DNA of 64,000 nucleotides from CAYVAP01 sp964343195 (GCA_964343195.1 CAYFIR010000014.1:1-64000); one strand, 5' to 3'; shown: positions 45,514-54,830, counted from the stretch's first letter. Notes: a model not told the origin generated them from the sequence alone. Made by a program: numbers and translations.

Positions 45514-46569
45514 ATGGCTGGCAATATTTCTTCACGATTCTTTCGCCTATTCTTTTGGGGCATGGTGGGGTTGTTGTGTGGGATAGCCCTCTACACATGG
45601 CGAGGTGGAGACCTGCCCTGGGTGGATGAGCGAGAAGTGCGGGAGGACCTGGAACATCTGGCACCATCGGCCCCTTCCCCTGGAAACAACCTGAAATACA
45701 CAGATCTCAACCAGTGCATTGCCTGCCTCAACACATTCTCGGATACCATTCGGGATTCCTATGCACGGTACCTGGCCTGGGTGGAGGTAGATCAGGGTCC
45801 TCAGGTAAACGCCCAGCTGGTAGAAGGACTACTGGCATTGCCCTCTGTGCAGGAATGCATGAGATACTTCGGTGAAGAGGAAGCCGAGCCCTTTTTGGGA
45901 GAAGCCTATGCACAGGCATTGGCAAACCTGGGTTCCATTTTGGGAGAATTACAGGGCTATTATGAAAGCGGAGCATATCGTGAGGATCAGCTTCGCAAAG
46001 GGAAGCGCTTACACAAGCCCCTGATGCGTGCTTTTGAGGCCTATTTTGAGCAGGAGCGAACCACTCATATCTCTCTTTATGGCTATGTGAAATCCCTGCG
46101 TGATGGGCAGGTGCATCCCAAGTGGAGGTCTCGGATTCGTCCTGAAACGGACGCTCTGTACGATATTGGTGCCATAAGCGAGGAGGTCGCTTTTCAATTG
46201 GGAAGCTCTCTGGAGACTGACCAGACATTGCTGGCAGCTCTTGATTCATTGGAAGTAGGGCTCGGGATTCTTCAATCTGCTGCATCAGAGCCCGAGTGGC
46301 GCCAACGCCTTTCTCCCGGTCTTACCGAATTTCTCCCAGCCCTGAGATCCTGGATGGATTCTTTGGATGAACGGGTAACCAGACTGCAATCCGGGCAGAC
46401 TCCAACGCCTCGGGAAACCATGCTCCGGACAGAAGGCATTCCCCATTTAATTCAGGGCTCCAGAGAAAAGTGTCTGGTAAATTTTCGCCAGATGGCCACT
46501 CTATACAACCGCCTGACTTTTCATACTGACCAGCTATTCCTGTTGGCGCCAATTTTACCGCCCCTTTAA
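45514..46569 (+). CDS. membrane-anchored helical protein, DUF3829-like
   Basis: A 351-residue protein with one N-terminal transmembrane helix (FFRLFFWGMVGLLCGIALYTW) and a mostly helical extracytoplasmic part. The motif KYTDLNQCIACLNTFSDTI followed by RDSYARYLAWV resembles the start of DUF3829 proteins, but this assignment is tentative. Two cysteines four residues apart (CIAC, near residue 70) could form a disulfide or bind metal. It starts six bases after the CpcT-like gene and is almost surely in the same transcript. Function is unknown. Confidence 0.75.
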   Translation: MAGNISSRFFRLFFWGMVGLLCGIALYTWRGGDLPWVDEREVREDLEHLAPSAPSPGNNLKYTDLNQCIACLNTFSDTIRDSYARYLAWVEVDQGPQVNAQLVEGLLALPSVQECMRYFGEEEAEPFLGEAYAQALANLGSILGELQGYYESGAYREDQLRKGKRLHKPLMRAFEAYFEQERTTHISLYGYVKSLRDGQVHPKWRSRIRPETDALYDIGAISEEVAFQLGSSLETDQTLLAALDSLEVGLGILQSAASEPEWRQRLSPGLTEFLPALRSWMDSLDERVTRLQSGQTPTPRETMLRTEGIPHLIQGSREKCLVNFRQMATLYNRLTFHTDQLFLLAPILPPL

Positions 46570-46643
46570 GAATTGCACCTTTGTGACCAGATGTTTCCAC
46601 CTTTCGGTAAAACAGGTTAAATTGATCTAAATTCGCCCTCCTG

Positions 46644-47645
46644 ATGAAAGCAGTTATTCCTGTTGCTGGGATTGGTACTCAACTACGCCCCCACACCCAT
46701 ACGCAACCCAAACCTCTGATTCCTGTAGCAGGGAAACCCATACTAGGCCATATCATTGACAACCTGATTGATGCAGGGGTGACCCAACAGGTATTCATCG
46801 TTGGGTACCTCAAGGAAAAGCTTCAAAATTACGTAGAATCCCATTATGAAGGGAAGATCGAAATGGAGTTTGTGGTGCAGGAACCACGTCTTGGGCTAGC
46901 CCATGCGTTGTGGACTGCCAGAGACATTATCCGGAAGGAAAACGAAATTATGGTACTGTTGGGGGATACCATATTTGGCTCGGATACCCGAGAGATCGCG
47001 GAGACCGAGGGCTCCATCCTTGCCGTGCATCCTGTTGACGATCCGAGAGAATTTGGGATCGCCATGCTGAACGATGCGGGACATGTAGTCAAGCTGATCG
47101 AGAAACCCGATATTCCCACCAGCAACATGGCGCTGGTCGGGATGTATAAAATCGCTGAAATAGACCTGTTTGTGGATGCGCTTGACAGCATGATAAAGGA
47201 GGTGTTAGAACCCAAAGGCAAGGCATATTCCCTTACAGAAGCGTTGATGGCCATGATACAGGGCGGGGTACAGTTCAAGTCCCATCAGGTCCAGAACTGG
47301 TTTGACTGCGGCCGAAAGCAAAGCCTGCTTCACACCAATCGGGTGCTGCTAGGAAGAATTGAAGATGAAAAAGTGAAGCAGAAATTCCGGCACTCCGTGA
47401 TCATTCCTCCTGTCCACATTGCAGAAGGTTGTGACATTCGCCATTCTATCATTGGACCCTACGTCGCCATTGGGGAAAATGCCAAAATCCACAATAGCAT
47501 TGTCAGCGATTCCATACTGGGAGCCTATTCCCGTTTGGAATCCATAATTCTGTCCGGTTCCGTGGTGGGAAACGATACCTCCCTAAAAGGCAGGGCCAGC
47601 CACATCAATATTGGAGACAACACCGAAATAGATTTTACAGATTAA
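46644..47645 (+). CDS. sugar-phosphate nucleotidyltransferase (RmlA-like) with beta-helix tail
   Basis: A 333-residue cytosolic enzyme that activates a sugar 1-phosphate to an NDP-sugar. The nucleotidyltransferase signature VAGIGTQLRPHTHTQPKPLIPVAGKP (shortened: GxGTQLRPxTxxxPKPL) is at residues 7-30; GDTIF carries the metal-binding Asp, and EKPDIPTSNMALVGMY follows. The C-terminal 90 residues form hexapeptide repeats of a left-handed beta-helix (CDIRHSIIGPYVAIGENAKI). This is the layout of glucose-1-phosphate thymidylyl/uridylyl transferases of the long form. Sugar and base are unknown. manA, lying 650 bases away on the other strand, also belongs to sugar-phosphate metabolism. Confidence 0.88.
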   Translation: MKAVIPVAGIGTQLRPHTHTQPKPLIPVAGKPILGHIIDNLIDAGVTQQVFIVGYLKEKLQNYVESHYEGKIEMEFVVQEPRLGLAHALWTARDIIRKENEIMVLLGDTIFGSDTREIAETEGSILAVHPVDDPREFGIAMLNDAGHVVKLIEKPDIPTSNMALVGMYKIAEIDLFVDALDSMIKEVLEPKGKAYSLTEALMAMIQGGVQFKSHQVQNWFDCGRKQSLLHTNRVLLGRIEDEKVKQKFRHSVIIPPVHIAEGCDIRHSIIGPYVAIGENAKIHNSIVSDSILGAYSRLESIILSGSVVGNDTSLKGRASHINIGDNTEIDFTD

Positions 47646-47722
47646 ATATCGAGATATCCGAAGATTTTGATATTATTGGGCAGTGATATGATTTAGGTCA
47701 TGTCCTTTTCAGGAAAATAGCT

Positions 47723-47730
47723 TACTTTTG
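47723..47730 (+). promoter_or_regulatory. putative -7 element TACTTTTG
   Basis: Exact TAnnTTTG match 41 bases before the small membrane-protein gene at 47772. The -33 region is not clear. Confidence 0.45.
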
Positions 47731-47771
47731 CTTCGTCACACACAATTGGAACCCATAAGTCCGGATCGTAT

Positions 47772-48026
47772 ATGTTGAATGTTAAAAACGCGATTGCAGC
47801 CACTCTCATTTTTGTTGGGCTGATCCTTTCCATCATCGGCTGGAGTAAAAAGTCTGGTGATACCATCGAAACTGAAATCAAGGGACAGGAGCTTGTTGTG
47901 CGCAACAGCGATTCCCAGCATTTCAACTGGCGTGCGTTCATGGGGCTTACCCTGTGCGTAGTTGCTGTAGGATTCTTTATCCTGCCTGGACCTGAAAAGC
48001 TGGAAGCAGAGCGTTACGGCCACTGA
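47772..48026 (+). CDS. small membrane protein of unknown function
   Basis: An 84-residue protein with two hydrophobic helices, AIAATLIFVGLILSIIGW (residues 7-24) and FMGLTLCVVAVGFFILPG (about 56-73), separated by a short polar loop containing TEIKGQELVV. No family recognised. Support for it being a gene: a TAnnTTTG box upstream, a strong terminator 21 bases after its stop, and a coherent two-helix topology. Confidence 0.7.
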   Translation: MLNVKNAIAATLIFVGLILSIIGWSKKSGDTIETEIKGQELVVRNSDSQHFNWRAFMGLTLCVVAVGFFILPGPEKLEAERYGH

Positions 48027-48047
48027 TCCACTTTGACCGAAATAGCA

Positions 48048-48086
48048 GACGCCGCTTGATTCATGAATCGAGCGGCGTCTTTTTTT
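48048..48086 (+). terminator. Rho-independent terminator
   Basis: GACGCCGCT (48048-48056) pairs with AGCGGCGTC (48071-48079), with GATTC/GAATC pairing inside, followed by TTTTTTT. It ends the small membrane-protein transcript. Confidence 0.92.
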
Positions 48087-48261
48087 ATCACTTGAGGTAG
48101 CTAAAGCTTCATGGCAGGCGGAAGGTCTCAATGGCCCTCCTTCCTGAGTACAACGAAACCCCAGGCATCGGAATCAATCCCCAATAACTTCTCAGTGTGT
48201 TCGAGATTAAGTAATGGACCAATTTTACACTGCAAGATTCTTGATTATCAGCACTTTAAGA

Positions 48262-48296
48262 TACGAACATCGGACTCCGAACTCCGAACATATTCC
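48262..48296. repeat. short GAACTCCGAAC-type repeat
   Basis: cgaacatcggactccgaact and neighbouring words repeat degenerately; the inverse wording (gttcgaagttcggagt) recurs at 49877-49915. Confidence 0.4.
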
Positions 48297-48297
48297 A

Positions 48298-49293
48298 CTA
48301 ATTGGTCACGTATGACTCCAGGATGGTAAAGCTGCCCTCAGGGCGCAGCTCTATTTCCTCCAATGTGGCAGGCAGCAGGACGGCCTGCCCCTGACGAAGG
48401 CTGGTCCGGCCTTCATCATAGTGGAGGGTGAGTGAGCCTTCCACACAGACATAAATAACGAAAGAGTCGAGCCCGGCATAGTGGCGGCTGACAGTTTGAT
48501 CAGCCATCAACTTGTTAGTAGTGAAATATTCGCACTTGGCGAGGTTCACCAGGCTATTTGGGTGATCTTCGTATTTGGTTTTGTACTCGTCGTATTGCTG
48601 GTAGTCAATGGCATCCAGTGCCTGCTCCACATGGAGTTCCCGTTTTTGGCCATCTGCCCCTACGCGGTCAAAGTCATAGATGCGGTAGGTAACATCAGAG
48701 GTCTGTTGGATCTCTGCGAGAAGCAGCCCCTTGCCAATGGTATGAACCCGACCAGCTGGCAGGAAAAATACATCTCCGGCTTCGGCCTCTTCCCGGTTGA
48801 GTATATCGGTGAGCTTGCCCTGCTCAAATACTTCCTGGTACTTCGCACGATCCACAGGCTGATTGAACCCTGAAATCAGGGAGGAGCCCTCATCAGCCTG
48901 GATGATGTACCACATCTCGGTTTTCCCCTTGGAATCATGGCGCTCTTTGGCCAGTTCGTCATCCGGGTGAACCTGGATGGAGAGGTCGTCATTGGCATCG
49001 ATAAACTTCACGAGGAGGGGGAACTCATCGCCATGCTCGGCATATACCCGTTCGCCCACCAAAGCACCTTTGAACTCCCCGATCAGATCCCGTAGGCTAC
49101 GTCCGGCCAGAGGTCCGTCTGCAACAACAGACACATTTCCGGGAACACCTGAGATCTCCCAGGTTTCTCCACAGTTTGGCAGGTCACCGAAGTCTTTATT
49201 CAGTACCTCCCTGATTTTCTGACCGCCCCAGAGCTTATCCTTATAGATGGACTCGAATCGCAGGGGGTAGAGAGTGGTGGTAAGTGTGCTCAT
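48298..49293 (-). CDS. manA: mannose-6-phosphate isomerase, class I
   Basis: A 331-residue zinc enzyme interconverting fructose 6-phosphate and mannose 6-phosphate, feeding GDP-mannose and other sugar nucleotides. Class I features: DKLWGGQKI near the start, LSIQVHPDDELA with Gln and His zinc ligands, KTEMWYII with the Glu ligand, and FFLPAGRVHTIGKGLLLAEIQQTSDVTYRIYDF with the final His. The protein has the shortened length (about 320-330) usual in Firmicutes and Bacteroidota. ATG 49291-49293 is used because upstream in-frame residues (18 codons) are not conserved in character; a TATTTTTG box at 49316-49323 lies between the two candidate starts and supports this choice. Confidence 0.94.
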   Translation of the reverse strand: MSTLTTTLYPLRFESIYKDKLWGGQKIREVLNKDFGDLPNCGETWEISGVPGNVSVVADGPLAGRSLRDLIGEFKGALVGERVYAEHGDEFPLLVKFIDANDDLSIQVHPDDELAKERHDSKGKTEMWYIIQADEGSSLISGFNQPVDRAKYQEVFEQGKLTDILNREEAEAGDVFFLPAGRVHTIGKGLLLAEIQQTSDVTYRIYDFDRVGADGQKRELHVEQALDAIDYQQYDEYKTKYEDHPNSLVNLAKCEYFTTNKLMADQTVSRHYAGLDSFVIYVCVEGSLTLHYDEGRTSLRQGQAVLLPATLEEIELRPEGSFTILESYVTN

Positions 49294-49315
49294 GCAGTTG
49301 AATATGATTTTTAGA

Positions 49316-49323
49316 CAAAAATA
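49316..49323 (-). promoter_or_regulatory. putative -7 element TATTTTTG of manA
   Basis: Exact TAnnTTTG match on the minus strand 22 bases before ATG 49293. Confidence 0.45.
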
Positions 49324-49410
49324 ATTCTTCTTTCGTAAGGGAGGCAAATTATAGGCCGAATCAGCGGCATTGTGAGCTCAAAGGCACTATTTGGCGGATG
49401 AGGTAAAATC

Positions 49411-49809
49411 TTAATCCTCCTCGTCTTCCTCCTCTTCTTCTTCGGTTCCCATCAGATTGAGCTCTTTCTCAAAATCCTCTACCTCATAGGCAGCATAGGT
49501 CTCTGCTTTCCAAACGAAGAAAAACCAGAAAAGGGGAAGGGTAAAGCCTCCGGTTAGAAAAATACGGAGGGTCCAGAACGTTTTTGAGCGGGTATCAATG
49601 GTCTCCAGTCGCCACAGCCTCACCAGAAAATACCCCAAAATCGGCAGTATCAATGCCAGCGCAACTCCCAAATGCCACAGCGTCCACTGCATCCTGGGCA
49701 TCCAGGAAGGGGATGGCAGAAACAGCATGGCGACCAGTAAAAACGGCAGTATGGAGGTCAGCCCGAGTATTGATCTGAACAGCGCCTGATCAGCAGATAG
49801 TTTTGCCAT
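49411..49809 (-). CDS. small membrane protein with acidic tail
   Basis: A 132-residue protein with three predicted membrane helices (ILGLTSILPFLLVAMLFL; WHLGVALALILPILGYFLV; FLTGGFTLPLFWFFFVW) and a C-terminal run of 14 residues that is nearly all Glu and Asp. No family is recognised. It is upstream of manA on the same strand with a 117-bp gap. Confidence 0.65.
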   Translation of the reverse strand: MAKLSADQALFRSILGLTSILPFLLVAMLFLPSPSWMPRMQWTLWHLGVALALILPILGYFLVRLWRLETIDTRSKTFWTLRIFLTGGFTLPLFWFFFVWKAETYAAYEVEDFEKELNLMGTEEEEEEDEED

Positions 49810-49876
49810 ACCGGCAAATTACGAAAAGGGTGGGGAATAGAGGGTATGAAGTATAGGAAGGTTTCATACTACTAGT

Positions 49877-49915
49877 GGTACAAGTTCGAAGTTCGGAGTC
49901 GATAGTTCGGAGTTG
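49877..49915. repeat. degenerate AGTTCGGAGTT tandem
   Basis: aagttcgaagttcggagt, then atagttcggagttgaaagt: four imperfect units of about 10 bp. Comparable words occur at 48262-48296, 60612-60650 and 61614-61648. Confidence 0.45.
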
Positions 49916-50010
49916 AAAGTGTTGCTGTTCAATGGCTTACCTCATTTTCGATTGGGATATTACTTAGTTCTGAAAGCACTAGGCATTTTCATTTTCGGCC
50001 TATGTTTTTT

Positions 50011-50102
50011 GACAGGATAACAGGATTGATTATCAGGGCTTTCTTATCCTGTTTGTCCCTTCGGCAGGCTCAGGGCAGGCCTGTAATCCTGAAAATCCTG
50101 TC
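50011..50102. repeat. 92-bp element with inverted GACAGGAT...CAGGATT ends
   Basis: Left end gacaggataacaggatt; the right end is its near-perfect reverse complement (aatcctgaaaatcctgtc). The interior carries cggcaggctcagggcaggcctg. Non-coding, MITE-like. Confidence 0.6.
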
Positions 50103-50167
50103 TAATTTGTTTAGGAGTATGGGAAGGCTTGGAAGATGTTCCTTCACTCCATACCTCAAAACCTCCC

Positions 50168-51574
50168 TCACGCCATCTGCCAGGGCCCGGTAATCGCCAG
50201 GGTCAATCCATAGTGCTGGATGTTGACGAACATTGTCTTGCCCGATGGAGTGAAATGTACTCCTGTCAGCTCTGAGTCGGCACGACCAACGTTGGACCCA
50301 AAGTGATAGAGCTTTCCTTCTGGTGTAACGCCCACCAGATTGGGGTTGTCGTGGTCTTCGCAGAGAATGAGGTCTCCCCAGGGGGATACGGTCAGGTTGT
50401 CGCAGTTCTTGAGCAGGTCGGTATCGTTGGGTTCGATGAACAGCGAGAGCCTGCCGGGCTGCTCGGCTTCGCGAGGTGTCCCCTCGTATGGGCTGGGGAC
50501 ATAACGAAATACCTGCCCCTTCTGGTTTTGGCCTCCGTTGGTACAGGCAAAGTACAGCTCGTTGTCCCCAAACCACATCCCTTCGCCCCGGGCGAAGCGT
50601 GCCGCGCCCTGATCAAATCCCCGGAACCGCAAATCATCCTCCGGAGCGAGGATGTTGTCGATGTCCATCCACTCCACTTCGAATGCATCACCAACCGGGA
50701 AGGCTGGCTGATTGGTGTCGGGCCAGTTGCGAGTGTCGGTGCTGGGCGCGCCCTTGATCGCCAGAATTTGCAGCTTGCCGCCATCCTGGAGCTTGCCAGG
50801 AGTATTGGGGATAAAGCGATAAATCAGTCCGTCGCCACGGTCTTCGGTCTGGTAGACGATGCCACTGCGCGGATCTACGCATACCGCCTCGTGGTTGAAG
50901 CGTCCCATATCCGTGAGCGGGATGGGGTCTGCCGGACCAATGTCTACCACAGCAGGCACTTCAAAGTTGAAGCCATGATCCCGCTCGTTTTGGTTAACAG
51001 ATTGGGTCTCAACTGTTTCCTCGCAGGTAATCCAACTGCCCCAGGGGGTAGGTCCCCCCGCGCAATTGCGGATTGTACCCGCCAGGCTCATGTATTGCCG
51101 CTCCACTTCCTGCGTCGCCTCGTTGTACACCACGGTGGTGGTGCCGCCCAGACTGGGCATCTCTCCCTTGCCAAAATCATAAAAGCGATCAGCCCCCAGG
51201 CGGCTCAGGTGCTCGTAGTTTTTGCCGTAGGCACCGCTCTCCAGGTCGTCGGTGCTGATCTCGTGGTTGCGCACCAGCAGCACTTTCCCGTCTGGGCCAC
51301 TGAAAGACGCCATGCCATCCGCCTTGTTGGGCAGCAGCAGTCCGTCGTCCATGCGATCGCCCCAGCGCGAGATGATCTTGTAGGAAAAACCCTCGGGTAG
51401 ATCAAACAGGCCATTGGGATCTTTCTTGAGTGGGCCGAAGCCCTTGGCCATCGCCAGGCTGCCCTGCCCCGTGGAGGTTGTAGTAGGGCCTCCGCAGGCA
51501 AACAGGTTGAGCCCCATAAAGCCCAGGCTCGCCAGAGAAGCCTGCTTGAGAAAATCGCGTCGGGAAGTATGCAT
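50168..51574 (-). CDS. Tat-exported PhoX-like (DUF839) protein
   Basis: A 468-residue periplasmic protein of the PhoX family, calcium/iron-dependent phosphatases and relatives. The N-terminus SRRDFLKQASLASLGFMGLNLFAC has a twin-arginine motif and a possible lipobox Cys. Family segments: VLLVRNHEIS, GTTTVVYNEATQEVERQYMSLAGTIRNCAGG with the conserved Cys, TPWGSWITCEETVE, RFNHEAVCVDP and YQTEDRGDGLIYRFIP. The C-terminus SPWGDLILCEDHDNPNLVGVTPEG is also typical. Phosphatase activity is likely but not certain because DUF839 is broad. The gene ends beside the repeat element at 50011-50102. Confidence 0.87.
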   Translation of the reverse strand: MHTSRRDFLKQASLASLGFMGLNLFACGGPTTTSTGQGSLAMAKGFGPLKKDPNGLFDLPEGFSYKIISRWGDRMDDGLLLPNKADGMASFSGPDGKVLLVRNHEISTDDLESGAYGKNYEHLSRLGADRFYDFGKGEMPSLGGTTTVVYNEATQEVERQYMSLAGTIRNCAGGPTPWGSWITCEETVETQSVNQNERDHGFNFEVPAVVDIGPADPIPLTDMGRFNHEAVCVDPRSGIVYQTEDRGDGLIYRFIPNTPGKLQDGGKLQILAIKGAPSTDTRNWPDTNQPAFPVGDAFEVEWMDIDNILAPEDDLRFRGFDQGAARFARGEGMWFGDNELYFACTNGGQNQKGQVFRYVPSPYEGTPREAEQPGRLSLFIEPNDTDLLKNCDNLTVSPWGDLILCEDHDNPNLVGVTPEGKLYHFGSNVGRADSELTGVHFTPSGKTMFVNIQHYGLTLAITGPWQMA

Positions 51575-51763
51575 AGGTGAGAAGCGTTTTGGCTTGAGTC
51601 AATGCAAGCTACGCACCCACACTTACTGGCAGGTTAGCCAGAGATTAGGGGTATGTTAAAGTAGTAGGGAGAAGTTCACTCAGCTGATTTCAGGTAATTC
51701 ATCGATGCTTCTCTCCGAAACCCCACGAGTTTGTTATCTTTCCCAGTGCAAACGTGAATCAAT

Positions 51764-54700
51764 ATGAAATTTGGACTGGGAATTACGCTCGCTTTGTGGC
51801 TCGGCATGCTTGGGAACTGCGCTGTTGCCCAAATCGGAGGCTATGGGCTGGATCCTGATAAACCCGCTGAAGCCCTGGAGCAATTGCAGATGGCGCGTCA
51901 GTCCCTGATGGTAAAGGCCATCGGGCCGGTGATGCTGGGAGAAGAAATGCTTGAACTGGGCATGTGGGAGGACCTGGAAAAATTGCTCGCTGGAACCAGG
52001 GAGCGCAACCCCGCCATGCAGTTGTTGAAAGCCCGGTTTGCGTTCCAGCAGCATCGGTTTCAGGAAGCTGAGGAGATCCTGTCAGGGTTGGAGGATAGGA
52101 GGAGGGCCGCTTTTCAGGAGAGTCTGCTGCGAATCGATCTGTATTTGCAGGCATGGCAACTGGCTGATGCCGAGCAGCTTGCGTTATCTCTTCTGAAGGA
52201 AAAACCTCAAGACTCAGATGTATTGCTTCGGCTCAGTCAGTTGGAGATTTTTCGGAAAAATTACCGTAAAGCGCTACAACTGGCTGAGCAAATACAAGCG
52301 GCAGATTCATTGGTGGCGGATGCCTATTACCTCGAAGGGGAGGCTCACATCTGGCTGCGAAATCCAGTGGAGGCCGAAGAGGCGTTGCGACAATGTCTTC
52401 GCCTGAATCCCTTTCACGCCGATGCGCGTTTCAGCTATGGCTACGCCATCTGGCGTCGGGTAGATGCCACTCTGCTGGACAACATGGCCCTGCAGTGGGA
52501 AGTGGCACTGGCTATTCATCCGCTGCACTATCGCACCCACTGGCACTGGGGCAATGGCCACACGAATCTGACCTACGCGGACTATGTGGACCCCCATGAA
52601 ACGGAGATTCGCAGTGAATTGAAAAGTGCAGAAGTCCTTATTGCGGAAGGGCGGGTAGGGGAGGCCTTGGAGTTGATTCATGATGTCAGTCAACAATATC
52701 CCGAGTCGGTGATCCCCGATTTATATGCAGGTTCAGCCTGGTACATGAATTACAGCCAGCCTGATGAACGGAGGCTGGATTCTGCTCAGCGTATTTTTCA
52801 GGAAATTCTCGCGAAAAAACCACACTATGGCCCAGCCCACAATGGCCTGGCTGCCGTCATCAAGCAACGACAGTTTCCCTATCTGGTGATGTATGATTCG
52901 CTGGAGCAGGTAATCGCCCAAACCCAAATCGGCGATCCTGAGAGCTTTTTCCATGTCTTCCCGGATATGGACGATTATCCCAGTGATCGCGTCCCCAAAA
53001 TGGTTTGGAACCAGTTGTACACTGGAGTGGCCTATTTTCCCTTTCTCGCAAAGCTAAATCGGCAATTTGTCATCCCTCCTCTGCACCGAGATCTGGCCCT
53101 GGCGATGGATAATACCTATTTCCGTGGAGGGACGACCTTTGACAATCGGCAGTGGATGGACATTCGGGGAGTGGGAAGCGGAGCCACCGGGATCGAATAC
53201 GTCGAGCGGGGTGCTCACCTGGAGCGTAATGTTACCCTGCATGAGTATGTCCATCTCTTTCATGGCTACGTCTTCACCGATGCCGAAATGAGAGCTGTCC
53301 GCGAGCGTTACTATTACGCCATGGAAAATGGCCTGACCCTGGACTATTATTCTGCCAACAACGAATTCGAATACTTTGCCCAAACCTTCCCAGCCTATTT
53401 TATTCCGGTAAAGGTACACCCACTCAATCACAAGGCAGTCAATACCCGCAGTGATCTGGAAGCCAAAGACCCGCTGATGTTTGCCTTCATTGATTCTCTT
53501 GTTCGAAAGCAGCAGGCTTTCCTCGCAGGAGACGACAGCGCCATGGCCGATAACTGGGCGGAGGTTTACCGCAGTTTAGCAGCACGACTGGGGCCCAATA
53601 GGCCTCAGCAGGCTTTGGCGATACTTGATACGGCTTTGATGTGGGATTCCCAATACCTGCCCGCATTTCTAACTTATGCCAGTTTGTTAGGACAATCTGG
53701 GCAGTTTGATTCGGCATCGGTTTGGCTGGAATCTGCCCTGGCATTGGACAGTACCTATGCACCTGCATATCGAGAATGGGCTGAATTGACGAGCCTGGAA
53801 CTGGAGCAGGGGACTATGGCCATTCAGGAGGCACTAGCCAAAGGGGAGGAGTGGCTCAGGCTGGCCCTTGGCTACGAAGAGGATTATGACCAACAGGCAC
53901 AACTTTCCCAGGCTCTGATGGAACTCTACATCCGGCATGCACAATGGGATCAGGTCGTAGAAACCGCTGAAGGATATGCCCTGGATGCTCCCCAGGTATC
54001 TACCTACCTCCGTGATCGTCGGGATGAAGCACTGGCTGTTGCGGCCTTACATCGTGGGCTGTTGGGATATGAGGAGATGTCCCTTGAGTTCCTTGCAGAT
54101 TTGGTGGAGCGGAAGCCTCAGCATTATCATCACCGAGAGCAGTTTGCTGCGGTATTGTTGTCATTGGGTAACGGAGAAGAGGCCCTGTCCAGCCTGGTGG
54201 AGGCTCAGCGAATTCTGGAGGCCGCAGGGAACCCTAGTGAAACCTTTGATCGACAGATAGCAGAAGCCCAACTGATCATGGGGGATACGCTGGCAGCCAG
54301 GAAGACTGTCGAAAACTATTTGGTGCATACTCTCCCAACCAAAAATTTCACCGATTGGGGATTGCTGGCGCTTAGACTTGGCTTTATGGACCCGCTGAAA
54401 CGAGAGTTTGAGGAACAGGACGAAAGTGCTTTTACCTACCCCGGTGAAGGAGCAGATCTCGACTTCTTAAAGGGGGAATATGCACTGGTCCAGGGGGATA
54501 GCGTTATAGCAGAAGAGGCCTTTCGTGAGGCAATTCGGAAAAATATTTATCACCTGCCAGCCAGGTTTGCCCTGCTGGACTTGTTGAAAAGCGATGGGCA
54601 AATTGATGAGGTGCGGAGGATTGCCACAGAGGGAACTCTGCTCCCCCTACCTCCTGGACCTGTGATGATGCGTCGGCTGGAAGCCTACCTGAAGGAGTGA
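51764..54700 (+). CDS. exported TPR protein with embedded HEYVH zinc-peptidase core
   Basis: A 978-residue protein with a signal peptide (LGITLALWLGMLGNCAVAQ). Residues 40-380 and 590-970 are TPR/helical repeats (YYLEGEAHIWLRNPVEAEEALRQCLRLNP is one, cut here to its core: EAEEALRQCLRLNP). Between them, near 430-560, lies a gluzincin-like peptidase core: HEYVH at 493-497 and NEFEYFAQTFPAYF with the presumed third ligand Glu at 534 or 536. Zinc-peptidase activity is inferred from these motifs. No known family is recognised for the whole. It is divergent from the PhoX-like gene and convergent with the trp operon. Confidence 0.8.
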   Translation: MKFGLGITLALWLGMLGNCAVAQIGGYGLDPDKPAEALEQLQMARQSLMVKAIGPVMLGEEMLELGMWEDLEKLLAGTRERNPAMQLLKARFAFQQHRFQEAEEILSGLEDRRRAAFQESLLRIDLYLQAWQLADAEQLALSLLKEKPQDSDVLLRLSQLEIFRKNYRKALQLAEQIQAADSLVADAYYLEGEAHIWLRNPVEAEEALRQCLRLNPFHADARFSYGYAIWRRVDATLLDNMALQWEVALAIHPLHYRTHWHWGNGHTNLTYADYVDPHETEIRSELKSAEVLIAEGRVGEALELIHDVSQQYPESVIPDLYAGSAWYMNYSQPDERRLDSAQRIFQEILAKKPHYGPAHNGLAAVIKQRQFPYLVMYDSLEQVIAQTQIGDPESFFHVFPDMDDYPSDRVPKMVWNQLYTGVAYFPFLAKLNRQFVIPPLHRDLALAMDNTYFRGGTTFDNRQWMDIRGVGSGATGIEYVERGAHLERNVTLHEYVHLFHGYVFTDAEMRAVRERYYYAMENGLTLDYYSANNEFEYFAQTFPAYFIPVKVHPLNHKAVNTRSDLEAKDPLMFAFIDSLVRKQQAFLAGDDSAMADNWAEVYRSLAARLGPNRPQQALAILDTALMWDSQYLPAFLTYASLLGQSGQFDSASVWLESALALDSTYAPAYREWAELTSLELEQGTMAIQEALAKGEEWLRLALGYEEDYDQQAQLSQALMELYIRHAQWDQVVETAEGYALDAPQVSTYLRDRRDEALAVAALHRGLLGYEEMSLEFLADLVERKPQHYHHREQFAAVLLSLGNGEEALSSLVEAQRILEAAGNPSETFDRQIAEAQLIMGDTLAARKTVENYLVHTLPTKNFTDWGLLALRLGFMDPLKREFEEQDESAFTYPGEGADLDFLKGEYALVQGDSVIAEEAFREAIRKNIYHLPARFALLDLLKSDGQIDEVRRIATEGTLLPLPPGPVMMRRLEAYLKE

Positions 54701-54830
54701 TTTGCTATTCGCGAATTGCAAAACTGAGGAGGGTTTCTGGGGCAGCCAATACCTTTTACAGCCCGATCCACGAGGGAGGCTATAGTCTTAGGGCCAGTAT
54801 TCTGAAAACCCAGTTTGGTTTTGCTTAGGA

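Larger units (their letters stand above)
49810..50167. other. 358-bp gap with two kinds of repeat
   Basis: Contains a degenerate GTTCGGAGTT tandem (49877-49915) and a 92-bp element with inverted GACAGGAT ends (50011-50102). No gene is seen. Confidence 0.6.

Noticed and set aside
50303..51400. 365-codon plus-strand frame inside the PhoX-like gene
   Set aside because: Fully antisense to a gene with a Tat signal and PhoX motifs; composition follows the opposite frame and no family is recognisable.
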